Below are positions 17,813 to 26,121 of a DNA stretch of 63,742 nt, piece after piece; position 1 is the stretch's first letter; each line of letters starts with the position of its first letter. The position numbers and the translations under genes were made by a program. The notes below the pieces were generated by a model, which saw only the letters and a program-made list of their open reading frames with translations, was not told where the DNA came from and did not search any database. Origin of the DNA: Betaproteobacteria bacterium Ga0077532 (GTDB lineage Bacteria > Pseudomonadota > Gammaproteobacteria > Burkholderiales > Ga0077523); contig LNEE01000042.1 in the NCBI GenBank assembly GCA_001464895.1, forward strand, positions 1 to 63,742, given 5' to 3'.

Positions 17813-18295
17813 ATGTCCCCTGCCCGCCGTCATCGCGGATTCACCCTGATCGAAGTGATGGTCGCGACTGCCATCGTAGCGATCATCGCGGTCATGGCTT
17901 CGTCGATGGTGGTGACGGCGGTGAAGCGCGAAAAGGAACAATCGCTGCGCGTGGCGCTGCGGCAGATCCGACAGGCGATCGACGACTACAAGCGCGCCAG
18001 CGATGAGGGGCGAATCGCCCGGGCGCCGGGCGCCTCCGGATATCCACGGACGCTGGCCGTCCTCGCGTCCAGCACCCCGGACCTCCTCGACCCGGCCGGC
18101 CGGCGCATCCACTTCCTGCGGCAGATCCCGCGCGATCCGTTCGGCGCCACGAGCGGCGTCCCGGCCGAGGCGACATGGGGTCTGCGCAGCTACGGCTCCG
18201 AAGCCGAGGCGCCGGAGGCCGGCGATGACGTCTTCGACGTGTACTCGCTGTCGCGGGCCGTGGGCCTGAATGGCGTGCCGTACCGCCAATGGTGA
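17813..18295 (+). CDS. Type II secretion/type IV pilin-like pseudopilin
   Basis: A 160-residue protein with a prepilin leader and cleavage motif RHRGFTLIEVMVATAIVAII at residues 5-24: Gly before Phe, and Glu at +5. The following hydrophobic helix is the pilin N-terminal helix. The rest (EKEQSLRVALRQIRQAIDDY, then DPAGRRIHFLRQIPRDPFG) resembles GspG-type pseudopilins. It begins 69 bp after the CHASE2 gene and overlaps the next gene by 7 bp. No other secretion-system parts are present, so whether it serves a T2SS or another pilus is unknown. Confidence 0.85.
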   Translation: MSPARRHRGFTLIEVMVATAIVAIIAVMASSMVVTAVKREKEQSLRVALRQIRQAIDDYKRASDEGRIARAPGASGYPRTLAVLASSTPDLLDPAGRRIHFLRQIPRDPFGATSGVPAEATWGLRSYGSEAEAPEAGDDVFDVYSLSRAVGLNGVPYRQW

Positions 18296-18774
18296 GCGCA
18301 CGCACGGTGCGGCAGCGCGGCTACATCCTCGTCGTGACGATGTTCATGGCCTTCATGGTGGCGGTGCTGATGATCGCGATCACGCGCTGGTGGCAGGCCG
18401 AGGCGCGACGCGAGAAGGAGCGCGAGTTGCTGTGGGTGGGCAGCCAGTTCCGAAGCGCCCTCGCGAGCTACGCAGTCGCGACACCCGCCGGCGCCAGCCC
18501 GAGACCCGAGACGCTCACCGAACTGCTCCGCGACGATCGCGGCGGTATCGTGCGACATCACCTGCGGCGGATGTACGTGGACCCGATGACCGCGTCCGAC
18601 GCCTGGGGCATCGTGCGCGCGGAAGACGGCACGGTGCTCGCGGTGCATTCGCGATCGGAGGGGAGACCGCTCCCCGCGAACGGATCGAGCCCGCGATTCC
18701 ATCGCTTCGAGGGCACGACGCGGTATTCGGAGTGGCAGTTCGGGGTGTTCCCGGTACCGCCGCGGCAGCCGTAG
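18289..18774 (+). CDS. Pseudopilin-like protein paired with the preceding gene
   Basis: A 161-residue protein with an N-terminal hydrophobic helix preceded by RQRGYILVVTMFMAFMVAVL, a degenerate pilin-like leader. After the helix it reads REKERELLWVGSQFRSALAS, a phrase typical of pseudopilin-like partners in betaproteobacteria. The terminal part (MYVDPMTASDAWGIVRAEDG) parallels the previous protein, so the two may be distant duplicates. It overlaps that gene by 7 bp. It lacks the Glu at +5 of standard pilins. A repeat region follows directly. Confidence 0.78.
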   Translation: MVSARTVRQRGYILVVTMFMAFMVAVLMIAITRWWQAEARREKERELLWVGSQFRSALASYAVATPAGASPRPETLTELLRDDRGGIVRHHLRRMYVDPMTASDAWGIVRAEDGTVLAVHSRSEGRPLPANGSSPRFHRFEGTTRYSEWQFGVFPVPPRQP

Positions 18775-18783
18775 GGCGGACCA

Positions 18784-19022
18784 TGTAGGAGCGGTTCCCG
18801 TCGATGCGCTTCTACAGCATCCACCGCTTTCGGGGGCATGGCCCCCTCCTACAAGGGGGGCGCCACGAATCTCAGGAATAGGCGAGCTGTTGTAGGAGCG
18901 GCCCATGGCCGCGAAAGCGATGGTTCCGGTTGAGGCGTTTCCTTGCATTCACCGCTTTCGGGGGCATGGGCCCCTCCTACAAGGGCATGGCCCCCTCCTA
19001 CAAGGACATGGCCCCCTCCTAC
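18784..19022. repeat. TGTAGGAGCGG-type palindromes with a 21-bp tandem repeat
   Basis: Two elements begin with TGTAGGAGCGG and end with TCCTACA: 18784-18853 and 18891-18981. Inside them are GGGGGCATGGCCCCC-like palindromes and CCATGGCCGCGAA. After the second element the tail CATGGCCCCCTCCTACAAG repeats with a 21-bp period, giving three copies between about 18959 and 19022. This REP family is widespread in gamma- and betaproteobacteria. It lies between two convergent genes, where it may also serve as a two-way terminator (inference). Confidence 0.85.
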
Positions 19023-19047
19023 GACGCCGTTGCCACGCCAACGGAGA

Positions 19048-20046
19048 TCACAACGCTGCCTGCACCGCCGCGATCACGGTCCCCGCGGACATCCCCGTCA
19101 GGCAATCGCTGGAACTCGCGACATGCCGATCGCAGCCCTCCTCGCGGCACGGCACGCAATCGCCGGCGCCCTGGAGCAACGTGACGTTTCCCGAACGCTG
19201 CGATCCGCGCATCTGCCACGGACTCGTCTCCGCCGTGCAGCCCACCGGCCATGGTCCCCACTTCACGGGATTGGTCGGGCCGAACAGGGCGACCACGGGG
19301 ATGCCGCTGGCCGCCGCGAGATGCGTGACGGCGGTGTCGGGGCCCACGTAGACCCGCGCGCGTCGCAGAAGCGCCGCCACGGTTGCGAGCGACAGCCGCG
19401 ACGAAAGATCCACCACCAGCGACGCGACCTGCGCGAGAACCTGTGCGATCTCACCCTGCTCCTCGGGATCGCGACCGCCCGTCATGACGACCCGCAATCC
19501 CTGCGATCGCAGCCAGCGGACGAGGGCCACCCAGCCTTCGGGTGTCCAGCGCTTGTAGGCGAACTTGGGCGACACGTGGACCACGGCGAACGGCTCGCGG
19601 GCGGGGTCGAACGGCAGCGCCGCTGCGGCGGTGACGGCATCCTCCGGGAGGAATCCGGGGACGACCTCGTGGACCGGGGCGATCCCCACAGCCGCGCACA
19701 GTCGCAGGTTCATGGCGACGGTGTGCGTGTCGACGTCATCGAAGGGCACGGTCGCGTGGAGCAGCCACCGCTTCCAGAGCGGACCCTCGGGCTCGACCAT
19801 GCCGGCACGGCGGCGTGCCATCGCCCAGGCGTTCAGCACCGCACGGTCCGAGGGCAGCACGGACAGCGCGAGGTCGGACTCACGCCAGTGCTGGCGCATG
19901 AACGAGATCCGTTCGGCGAACGATTGCCGTGAAGGGATCGCGATGACGGCGTCGAGATCCGGGTTGCCCGCGAGCACCCCCTGGGTGCCTTCGAACACAA
20001 CGGCATCGACATGCGCCCGGGGCCAGGCACGGCGCACGCTGCGCAT
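19048..20046 (-). CDS. Glycosyltransferase family 9 (heptosyltransferase-like)
   Basis: A GT9 enzyme (WaaC/WaaF/WaaQ fold) that transfers a sugar, classically heptose, to lipopolysaccharide core at the cytoplasmic membrane face. The C-terminal half carries GPDTAVTHLAAASGIP and ALFGPTNP, the nucleotide-sugar-binding signature, and a Cys-rich end (DCVPCREEGCDRH, SSSDCL). The ATG at 20046 yields 332 residues but omits the first beta strand. In-frame upstream codons (20047-20097) read RILCTRRIGDVLLATPL, a conserved GT9 N terminus. No ATG, GTG or TTG exists in frame between there and the stop near 20176. The true start is therefore uncertain and may be non-canonical. The gene is convergent with the pseudopilin genes and divergent from the gene at 20170. 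Confidence 0.83.
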   Translation of the reverse strand: MRSVRRAWPRAHVDAVVFEGTQGVLAGNPDLDAVIAIPSRQSFAERISFMRQHWRESDLALSVLPSDRAVLNAWAMARRRAGMVEPEGPLWKRWLLHATVPFDDVDTHTVAMNLRLCAAVGIAPVHEVVPGFLPEDAVTAAAALPFDPAREPFAVVHVSPKFAYKRWTPEGWVALVRWLRSQGLRVVMTGGRDPEEQGEIAQVLAQVASLVVDLSSRLSLATVAALLRRARVYVGPDTAVTHLAAASGIPVVALFGPTNPVKWGPWPVGCTAETSPWQMRGSQRSGNVTLLQGAGDCVPCREEGCDRHVASSSDCLTGMSAGTVIAAVQAAL

Positions 20047-20113
20047 GAGCGGCGTGGCGAGGAGGACGTCGCCGATGCGGCGCGTGCAGAGGATGCGGAC
20101 AGCCGCGGGTGCG

Positions 20114-20142
20114 TTCGATACCGCGCCTGGGGCGTCTATACT
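20114..20142 (+). promoter_or_regulatory. Candidate sigma-70 promoter for the gene at 20170
   Basis: TATACT at 20137-20142 matches five of six bases of the -10 consensus. TTCGAT at 20114-20119 is a weak -35 at 17-bp spacing. Transcription would start near 20149, about 20 nt before the ATG. The site overlaps the open upstream codons of the divergent GT9 gene. Confidence 0.35.
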
Positions 20143-20169
20143 CGGGCCGATCGCGTCTTCCTCCGTTTC

Positions 20170-21096
20170 ATGCCTTCACTCTACATCGACGAGTTCGTCG
20201 GCATCTCCAACCGCCTCGAAGTCCTGCCGCTCGCCTTCGCCATCCGCGAGACCTACGGTCACGACATCCTCCTCGACTGGCACGAGCTCGATTCCTTCAG
20301 CGTCGAAGGCACGCGACGCATCCGCCTGCAACCCTGGATGAAGCTTGGCGCGCTCCGCGTGCGCGATTGCGATGCCGCCACGTTCGCGCGGCTCGGTGGG
20401 CGCCGCATCATCCTGCGTTCGCTCGACGGTCCGGACGACCTCCTGCTGCCGCGCTATCTCGACGCCGCGCGCCGAGTGCACCTGGCGCCGGACCTCGCCG
20501 CCAACGTGCGCGAGCGCTTTGCGCGGCTGGGCGAACGGCCTGTCGTCGGCGTCCACCTGCGTCAAGGCGACTATCACCTGGTGACCGATGCGCGCTACGA
20601 CATCGGCACCGAATGGCCGGCGGTGCCGCTCTGGTGGTATCGGAGCGCGATGCTCGCCATGCACCGCGCGATGCCCGACGTGACCTTCCTGCTGGCAGGC
20701 AACGGGGACCCGGCGCTGCACGCAGAACTGACGCAGGGGCTCGACGTCTTCACGCTCGATGCGCCCTCGCGCTACGACTACAAGGGCGACGACCATCGCT
20801 CGCGCGTGAATCCGCTGGCCGACCTCTTCGCCCTCGCCTGCTGCCCGCTGCTGCTCGCGACACCGGTATCGGGCTTTTCGCATTGGGCTGCGAACGCACT
20901 CGGCCATCCGACCACCTGCATCGTGCCTCTGCCAGGCGCCACGCGCGAGCAACCCCACATGGGGCGCGTGGACCTGTACGGCGCGCGGTTGCCGCGATGG
21001 CGCGCGGCCGGACGCACCGGGAGCGACACGACACCGATCACCGCGACGCTGACCGGCATCGATCTCTCGCGGCGCGCGCAGACGGACTGGCTGTAG
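20170..21096 (+). CDS. Fucosyltransferase-like (GT11/GT23-type) protein
   Basis: A 308-residue soluble protein. The block GVHLRQGDYHLVTDARY near residue 125 resembles the HxRRGDY donor-binding motif of alpha-1,2-fucosyltransferases and related GT-B enzymes. The N terminus SLYIDEFVGISNRLEVLPLA has the GxxNRL pattern typical of that group. ATG 20170 starts this conserved segment; the frame from 20011 is not protein-like. It is the only plus-strand gene beside the large minus-strand polysaccharide block, and its stop faces the ligase/polymerase stop across 20 bp. Transfer of a deoxyhexose to the surface glycan is a plausible but unproven role. Confidence 0.65.
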   Translation: MPSLYIDEFVGISNRLEVLPLAFAIRETYGHDILLDWHELDSFSVEGTRRIRLQPWMKLGALRVRDCDAATFARLGGRRIILRSLDGPDDLLLPRYLDAARRVHLAPDLAANVRERFARLGERPVVGVHLRQGDYHLVTDARYDIGTEWPAVPLWWYRSAMLAMHRAMPDVTFLLAGNGDPALHAELTQGLDVFTLDAPSRYDYKGDDHRSRVNPLADLFALACCPLLLATPVSGFSHWAANALGHPTTCIVPLPGATREQPHMGRVDLYGARLPRWRAAGRTGSDTTPITATLTGIDLSRRAQTDWL

Positions 21097-21116
21097 CGTC
21101 GCTTCACCTGTGCCCG

Positions 21117-22340
21117 TCAGACGCCGGACTGGCGCCGCGGGTAGCCGCCGTACAGCACGGCGAGCAGCCAGCAGAACAGCATCCCCTCGGTGTGATCGAG
21201 CAGGAGCGAATTGAAGAGGCACCCGGTGGCCATGGCGAGGACGAGCCCGCGCGCCATGTCCTGCTCCGGGACCGTGGGCAATCGCACGGCTCCCCGCCAC
21301 GCGAGGACGAGCAGTCCGACGAATGCCGCGAGACCGATCACGCCAAGCTGCCCTGTCACCAGGAGGTACTGGTTGTGCGGGTTCTTGCTCGGCGGCGTCT
21401 CCGTACCCTGCACCTGCTCGGTGTACGCGGCCTCGAAGCCGCCCGTCCCGGCACCGATGAGCGGGCGCCGCGCGATCATGCCCACGGTGGTCGAGTAGTA
21501 GTCGAGACGCTGACCGATGGAGGTCGTAGAACTCGTCCCGGGCACCCACTCGCGCGCCTCGGCGACCGTGCGGTCGATGCGTTCGCGGAAGGTGTCGGAC
21601 GCCGTGAAAAGGGCCGCGCCGGCGAGCACACCGGCCAACACCATCGCGATGCGCCCCCGCCACCGCAACCGGCTGGCGACGAGGTAGGCGGCGAGCACCA
21701 CGAGGACGACGTAGCCAGTCCGGCCCTTCACCATCGTCAGCACGTTGAGTGCCGCAAGGACGGCTGCGCCCGCGAACACCGCACGCCAGACCGTGGCGAG
21801 GCTGGGCGACAGCGCCCGCACCGCAAACAGGAACGCACCGAACGCCATGAGGTAGTTGTGCGTGATCTGATTCTTGAAGACCGTCGGATTGTCCGGCCCG
21901 CGGTCCAACCCCACGTGTTCGACGACCCCGAACGCGCTTGCGTACGACACGACGAGCATCACGCCGATCAGGAGCGTGAGCGCAGCGATCGCGCGCCGAC
22001 GCCACACCGGCTCCACGAAGCAGGGCAGCCAAAGCGCCACGAACAACAGTTCCTTGTCCTTGCCGAGATAGTGCGTGAAGTCGGCCGTCGTTCCTGGCCC
22101 CCACAGCCCACCCACGAAGAGCAGCGCCAGCAGCAACGTCGCCGCCGCGGCCACGGGCACGTCACGCACCGCTGCCGCCACCGGCGCGATTCGCCCCGAC
22201 AGCAGCCACGCGACCAGGAACAGCACCATCACGATGTGATCCGCTGCCACCGACACCGGAATCGTCAGCCCGAGCAGCGTGGCGAGCCACGGCGTCGCGG
22301 CGCCGGCCCCGCGGCGGATGGCATCCAGGGCGGCCGTCAT
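21117..22340 (-). CDS. O-antigen ligase/polymerase family membrane protein
   Basis: A 407-residue integral membrane protein with about ten hydrophobic helices. A large periplasmic loop carries RPLIGAGTGGFEAAY and KNPHNQYL, the signature of the Wzy/WaaL (PF04932) family. Such proteins either polymerise repeat units or ligate the finished chain to lipid A-core; sequence alone does not separate the two. It is the last gene of a long minus-strand run. ATG 22340 overlaps the upstream gene by 4 bp (ATGA). Confidence 0.88.
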   Translation of the reverse strand: MTAALDAIRRGAGAATPWLATLLGLTIPVSVAADHIVMVLFLVAWLLSGRIAPVAAAVRDVPVAAAATLLLALLFVGGLWGPGTTADFTHYLGKDKELLFVALWLPCFVEPVWRRRAIAALTLLIGVMLVVSYASAFGVVEHVGLDRGPDNPTVFKNQITHNYLMAFGAFLFAVRALSPSLATVWRAVFAGAAVLAALNVLTMVKGRTGYVVLVVLAAYLVASRLRWRGRIAMVLAGVLAGAALFTASDTFRERIDRTVAEAREWVPGTSSTTSIGQRLDYYSTTVGMIARRPLIGAGTGGFEAAYTEQVQGTETPPSKNPHNQYLLVTGQLGVIGLAAFVGLLVLAWRGAVRLPTVPEQDMARGLVLAMATGCLFNSLLLDHTEGMLFCWLLAVLYGGYPRRQSGV

Positions 22341-23503
22341 GCCCGATGCCTCCGTACGGCGTCGATCAGGTGAAGCAGCGACGCAATGTTGGCGTCGATC
22401 GCGAAGCGCCCCCGGACGTCGTCGCGGCCGAGCGCCGCGCGCCGATGCGCCTCGGACCGGTCGGCCAGCGCGTTCACGACGGCATCGACCCACGCATCGC
22501 GGTCCTCCGGCGGAACGAGCCAGCCCGTGGCGCCGTCGCTCACGGTCTCGGGGATGCCACCCGTGCGGCTCGCGATCACCGGCACGCCGAGCGCGAGTGC
22601 CTCGCTCTGGAACATGCCGAGCGGCTCGTACAGTGAAGGCAGCACAGCGAGATCCGCCTGCGCGAGAAGCGGTGCCAGCGGCGTCACCACGCCGGGCAGC
22701 AGCACGTTCTCGGACAGGTCGAGCACCGCGATCCGGCCCAGCAGGGCGTCGCGCATCTCGCCCTCGCCCGTCGCGATGTAGCGGACATCCGGAAAGGAAG
22801 TCCGCACGCTGGCCAGCACATCCAGGAAGAAGAGATGCCCCTTCTCGGGCCTGAGCATCGCGCCGTGGACGACAAGAGGCCCGGGATGCGCCGCGAGCCA
22901 CGCCGCGATGGACTCGGGCAACGGGGCGACTGCCTGCCGGTCGAGCGCATCGAAGTCGATGCCTGGATACAGCACGTGCACGCGCGACGGACGGATGCGC
23001 GGATTCGCGAGGAGTTGGCGCCGCATCTCCTCGCTGGGCACGATCGTGATGTCCGAGGCCACGTTGTAGGGAAACGCGCCGGGCACGCCGTGCTGGTAGG
23101 TCCGGGCCCGCACCAGTGCAGGCCGCGGGTGCACGAGGCGCGCCGCGAATGCGGCGACGTTCGCATCGTGCCCGCTGTGCGAGACGACGACGTCCGGACG
23201 CCACTCGCGCATCAGGCGCGACAGCCGCGCGATGCTCGGTGGATGCAGACTGTTGCGGAAGGGCACCGCCACCGGCTCGATGCCGCGACTGCGCGCGACC
23301 GAATCGAGACGCCCCGCCGGATTGCACGCGAGTCGGGTCTCGATGCCGAGGCCACGCAGGGCGCCCATCTGCGCGAGCAATTGCATCTCCTGGCCACCGA
23401 CGTTGCGGGAGCTCTCGGTGAAGAGGACGCGCCGCAGACGACTCGCGGCGGCCTCAGCGATGGCTGGCGCGGGCACCGCGGACTCAGTTGCGGACAGCGG
23501 CAT
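22337..23503 (-). CDS. Glycosyltransferase family 4
   Basis: A 388-residue GT-B-fold transferase. The N-terminal domain starts LRRVLFTESSRNVGGQEMQL, with the glycine-rich acceptor loop. The C-terminal domain has GAMLRPEKGH and the donor-binding EX7E region in PSLYEPLGMFQSEALALG, followed by ASRTGGIPE. ATG 23503 overlaps the FkbM gene by 20 bp; the longer frame to 23734 is antisense-like composition from that gene. It acts in the cytoplasm on the lipid-linked glycan. Donor and acceptor are unknown. Confidence 0.87.
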   Translation of the reverse strand: MPLSATESAVPAPAIAEAAASRLRRVLFTESSRNVGGQEMQLLAQMGALRGLGIETRLACNPAGRLDSVARSRGIEPVAVPFRNSLHPPSIARLSRLMREWRPDVVVSHSGHDANVAAFAARLVHPRPALVRARTYQHGVPGAFPYNVASDITIVPSEEMRRQLLANPRIRPSRVHVLYPGIDFDALDRQAVAPLPESIAAWLAAHPGPLVVHGAMLRPEKGHLFFLDVLASVRTSFPDVRYIATGEGEMRDALLGRIAVLDLSENVLLPGVVTPLAPLLAQADLAVLPSLYEPLGMFQSEALALGVPVIASRTGGIPETVSDGATGWLVPPEDRDAWVDAVVNALADRSEAHRRAALGRDDVRGRFAIDANIASLLHLIDAVRRHRA

Positions 23504-24326
23504 TCGGAGACATCGATGCGGCAGGGCGGACGAAGGCGACGGTGGTCTGACGATCCTGTCCGCGGAGCGTCGCGAAACCAGGCACGGGATTCTCGTGGTC
23601 GGAGAACACCGGCTCGAAGCCGAGTGCCTGCAGCGAGTCGACCATGCCCGCGAAGTCGAGCCCCGCGGGCACGGAGAACGTGCGCGACAGTTCGACCACC
23701 ACGCACTGGGTGCGGAGCAGTGCCGCGGCGGCACCGGCCAGTACCCGCGGCTCGTAGCCTTCCACGTCGATCTTCATGCACGCGATGGGCTGATCGGCGA
23801 GACCCAGCTGATCGAGCACGTGATCGAGCGTCTCGACCATCACCACCGCGCTGCCGTGCCCGAAATCCTTCAGCAGCGAGTGCTGGCCGAGGTTCGAGTG
23901 CTTGTAGCGATGGAGTCTGGCCACCCCGCGCGCATCGCCGAGTGCGCAGCCCACCGTGGTGACCGCGGCGTCGAGACCGTTGGTCCGCACGTTCGTGTCG
24001 AGCAGGAAGCCGTTGACGCTGTCGGGCTCGAAGGCGACGACCTTCGTGACCCGGGCGTGGCGCGTGGCCATCAGCGAGAACCAGCCGATGTTGGCCCCGA
24101 TGTCGACGAAGAGCCCGGGTGTCTCGACCTTGTCCAGATAGGTGTCGATCCAGGCCGTCAGCTCACGCTCCCAGGTCTGGTAGCGGAGGATCCGGCGGCC
24201 GACGAAGTCGTGCTTGTCGAAGGTGAAACGCAAGCCGGTGGCGCGATGCCGCCCGGACACGAACCGCGCGAAGACGCGCGCCCGCTGGAAGACGTAGGCC
24301 AGCGTGCCGAGCGCGTCGGCGCTCAT
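23484..24326 (-). CDS. FkbM-family SAM-dependent methyltransferase
   Basis: A 280-residue O-methyltransferase of the FkbM family. Motif I reads [19 protein letters not shown] (near residue 91), the acidic strand-2 end is KVVAFEPDS, and [18 protein letters not shown] is the family-defining block. In polysaccharide clusters these enzymes usually methylate a sugar hydroxyl. It overlaps the epimerase gene upstream by 4 bp (ATGA) and the GT4 gene downstream by 20 bp. Confidence 0.87.
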   Translation of the reverse strand: MSADALGTLAYVFQRARVFARFVSGRHRATGLRFTFDKHDFVGRRILRYQTWERELTAWIDTYLDKVETPGLFVDIGANIGWFSLMATRHARVTKVVAFEPDSVNGFLLDTNVRTNGLDAAVTTVGCALGDARGVARLHRYKHSNLGQHSLLKDFGHGSAVVMVETLDHVLDQLGLADQPIACMKIDVEGYEPRVLAGAAAALLRTQCVVVELSRTFSVPAGLDFAGMVDSLQALGFEPVFSDHENPVPGFATLRGQDRQTTVAFVRPAASMSPNAAVRN

Positions 24327-25348
24327 CGATGGGCTCCGGCACCTTCCCCGTAGTAGCTGCGATACCACTCGACGAACCGGGCGACGCCGGTGGCGAGCGG
24401 GGTGTTGGGTGCGAAGCCCACCGCGGCGTGCAGGTCGGCGGTGTCGGCCGCAGTGGCCATCACGTCTCCCGCCTGCATCGGCAGCATCCGCTTCTCGGCC
24501 TTGCGGCCCAGTGCACTTTCGATCGTCTCGATGAACTGCAGCAGCGGCACCGGCGAATGGTTGCCGATGTTGAAGACGCGCCACGGCGCCGTGCTGATGG
24601 CGGGGTCGGGCTTCGCCGGGTCGAACGCGGGATCCGGCGCGGCGATGCGATCCATCACGCGGACGACGCCCTCGACGATGTCGTCCACGAACGTGAAGTC
24701 GCGCTGCATCTGCCCGTGGTTGAAGACGTCGATCGGGCGGCCTTCCATGATGGCCTTCGTGAAGAGCATGGCCGACATGTCCGGGCGACCCCACGGCCCG
24801 TAGACGGTGAAGAACCGCAGGCCTGTCGTCGGCAGCCGGAAGAGATGGCTGTAGCTGTGCGCCATCAGCTCGTTCGACTTCTTGGTGGCCGCGTACAGGC
24901 TCACCGGATGGTCGACGGAATCGTGTTCCGAGAAAGGCAGCGTCGTGTTGACGCCGTAGACGCTGGAACTGCTTGCGTAGACCAGGTGCGGTGTGGCCTG
25001 GTGACGGCACGCTTCCAGGATGTTGACGAACGCGAGCAGGTTGCTGTCGACGTAAGCGCGCGGATTCTGCAGCGAGTAGCGCACACCCGCCTGCGCGGCG
25101 AGGTGGATCACGCGGTCGAAGCGGTGCTGCGCGAAGAGATCGTTGAGCCGCGCCGGGTCGGCGAGATCGAACTCGCATTCGGTGAAACCCGGGCGGCCGG
25201 CGAGTCGCGCGGCGCGGTCGCGCTTCAGCTGCACGTCGTAGTAGCTGTTGTAGCAGTCGACGCCGACCACCTCGTGCCCCGCGTCGAGCAGGCGGCTGGC
25301 GGTGTGCATCCCGATGAACCCGGCGTGTCCGGTCACGAGGACTTTCAC
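24323..25348 (-). CDS. UDP-glucuronate 4-epimerase-like extended SDR
   Basis: A 341-residue NAD-dependent sugar-nucleotide epimerase. The Rossmann motif [17 protein letters not shown] is at the N terminus. The catalytic motif is YAATKKSNE (YxxxK), preceded by the Ser-rich YASSSSVYG. It resembles the CapI/LpsL group that converts UDP-glucuronate to UDP-galacturonate. The start is GTG 25348, which forms a GTGA 4-bp overlap with the upstream gene and places the Rossmann motif at residue 5. Substrate assignment is by family only. Confidence 0.86.
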   Translation of the reverse strand: MKVLVTGHAGFIGMHTASRLLDAGHEVVGVDCYNSYYDVQLKRDRAARLAGRPGFTECEFDLADPARLNDLFAQHRFDRVIHLAAQAGVRYSLQNPRAYVDSNLLAFVNILEACRHQATPHLVYASSSSVYGVNTTLPFSEHDSVDHPVSLYAATKKSNELMAHSYSHLFRLPTTGLRFFTVYGPWGRPDMSAMLFTKAIMEGRPIDVFNHGQMQRDFTFVDDIVEGVVRVMDRIAAPDPAFDPAKPDPAISTAPWRVFNIGNHSPVPLLQFIETIESALGRKAEKRMLPMQAGDVMATAADTADLHAAVGFAPNTPLATGVARFVEWYRSYYGEGAGAHR

Positions 25349-26121
25349 GGGCGACCTCGGCTTCGTTGCAGTTCCATGAGCTTGGCGTTCTTGAGAAAGG
25401 TGTTGAAGCAGCCGATCGCGATGTGCGCGAAACCGGCCGCGCCGTCGAGGAAACCCAGACGCAGGAAATAGAACTTGATGAAGCGTGCGAGTGGCGACAG
25501 CACGAGGCGCGCGACGTTGGTGCTGCGGCCGGCGTCCCGGAGTGCTTTTGCCTGCAGCGAAGTATAGCGATTGTTCTTCTCGAGATAGCTGGCAAGGGTC
25601 TCTGCGGATTCGTGCAGAAGGTCGCCCGTCAGCGTCGCCACCGGACCGGTCGCGATGACCTTCTCGTGGACCGGATCGCGCGACCACCGGGCGGCGCGAC
25701 GATCGAAAAGACGCAGGCTCCAGTCGGGATAGCCCTCGCCGTGCCGGAGCCAGCGACCCAGGAACCGGTTGCAGCGCGCGAACCGGTAGGCGTGGTGCGC
25801 CGGGGCTGCGAGCGCCGCCGCAATGCTCTCGCGCAGGGCCGGCGTGACGCGCTCGTCGGCATCGATGCACAGCACCCAGTCGTGGGCAGCAGCGTCCACG
25901 GCGAACTGCTTCTGGGGTCCGTAGCCCAGCCAGTCCTGGTGGATCACGCGGGCGCCCAGGCGCGTCGCGATGCCCACCGTGTCGTCGGTGCTGCCGGAAT
26001 CGACCACGAGAAGCTCGTCGGCGAACGCGAGCGATTCGAGGCAGGCGCCGATGGCCTCGGCCTCGTCCTTCGCGATGATCACGGCCGAGAGCCTGACCGC
26101 GCCCGTCGACGGAACGCTCAT
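25345..26121 (-). CDS. Glycosyltransferase family 2 (WaaE/KdtX-like)
   Basis: A 258-residue GT-A transferase. It begins [20 protein letters not shown], with [10 protein letters not shown] as the nucleotide-binding block and LCIDADERV holding the Dx[10 protein letters not shown] and VHEKV are typical of the lipopolysaccharide-core beta-1,4-glucosyltransferase (WaaE/KdtX) group. It overlaps both neighbours by 4 bp. It may therefore modify the core or an early unit rather than the repeat itself, which is an inference. Confidence 0.85.
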   Translation of the reverse strand: MSVPSTGAVRLSAVIIAKDEAEAIGACLESLAFADELLVVDSGSTDDTVGIATRLGARVIHQDWLGYGPQKQFAVDAAAHDWVLCIDADERVTPALRESIAAALAAPAHHAYRFARCNRFLGRWLRHGEGYPDWSLRLFDRRAARWSRDPVHEKVIATGPVATLTGDLLHESAETLASYLEKNNRYTSLQAKALRDAGRSTNVARLVLSPLARFIKFYFLRLGFLDGAAGFAHIAIGCFNTFLKNAKLMELQRSRGRP

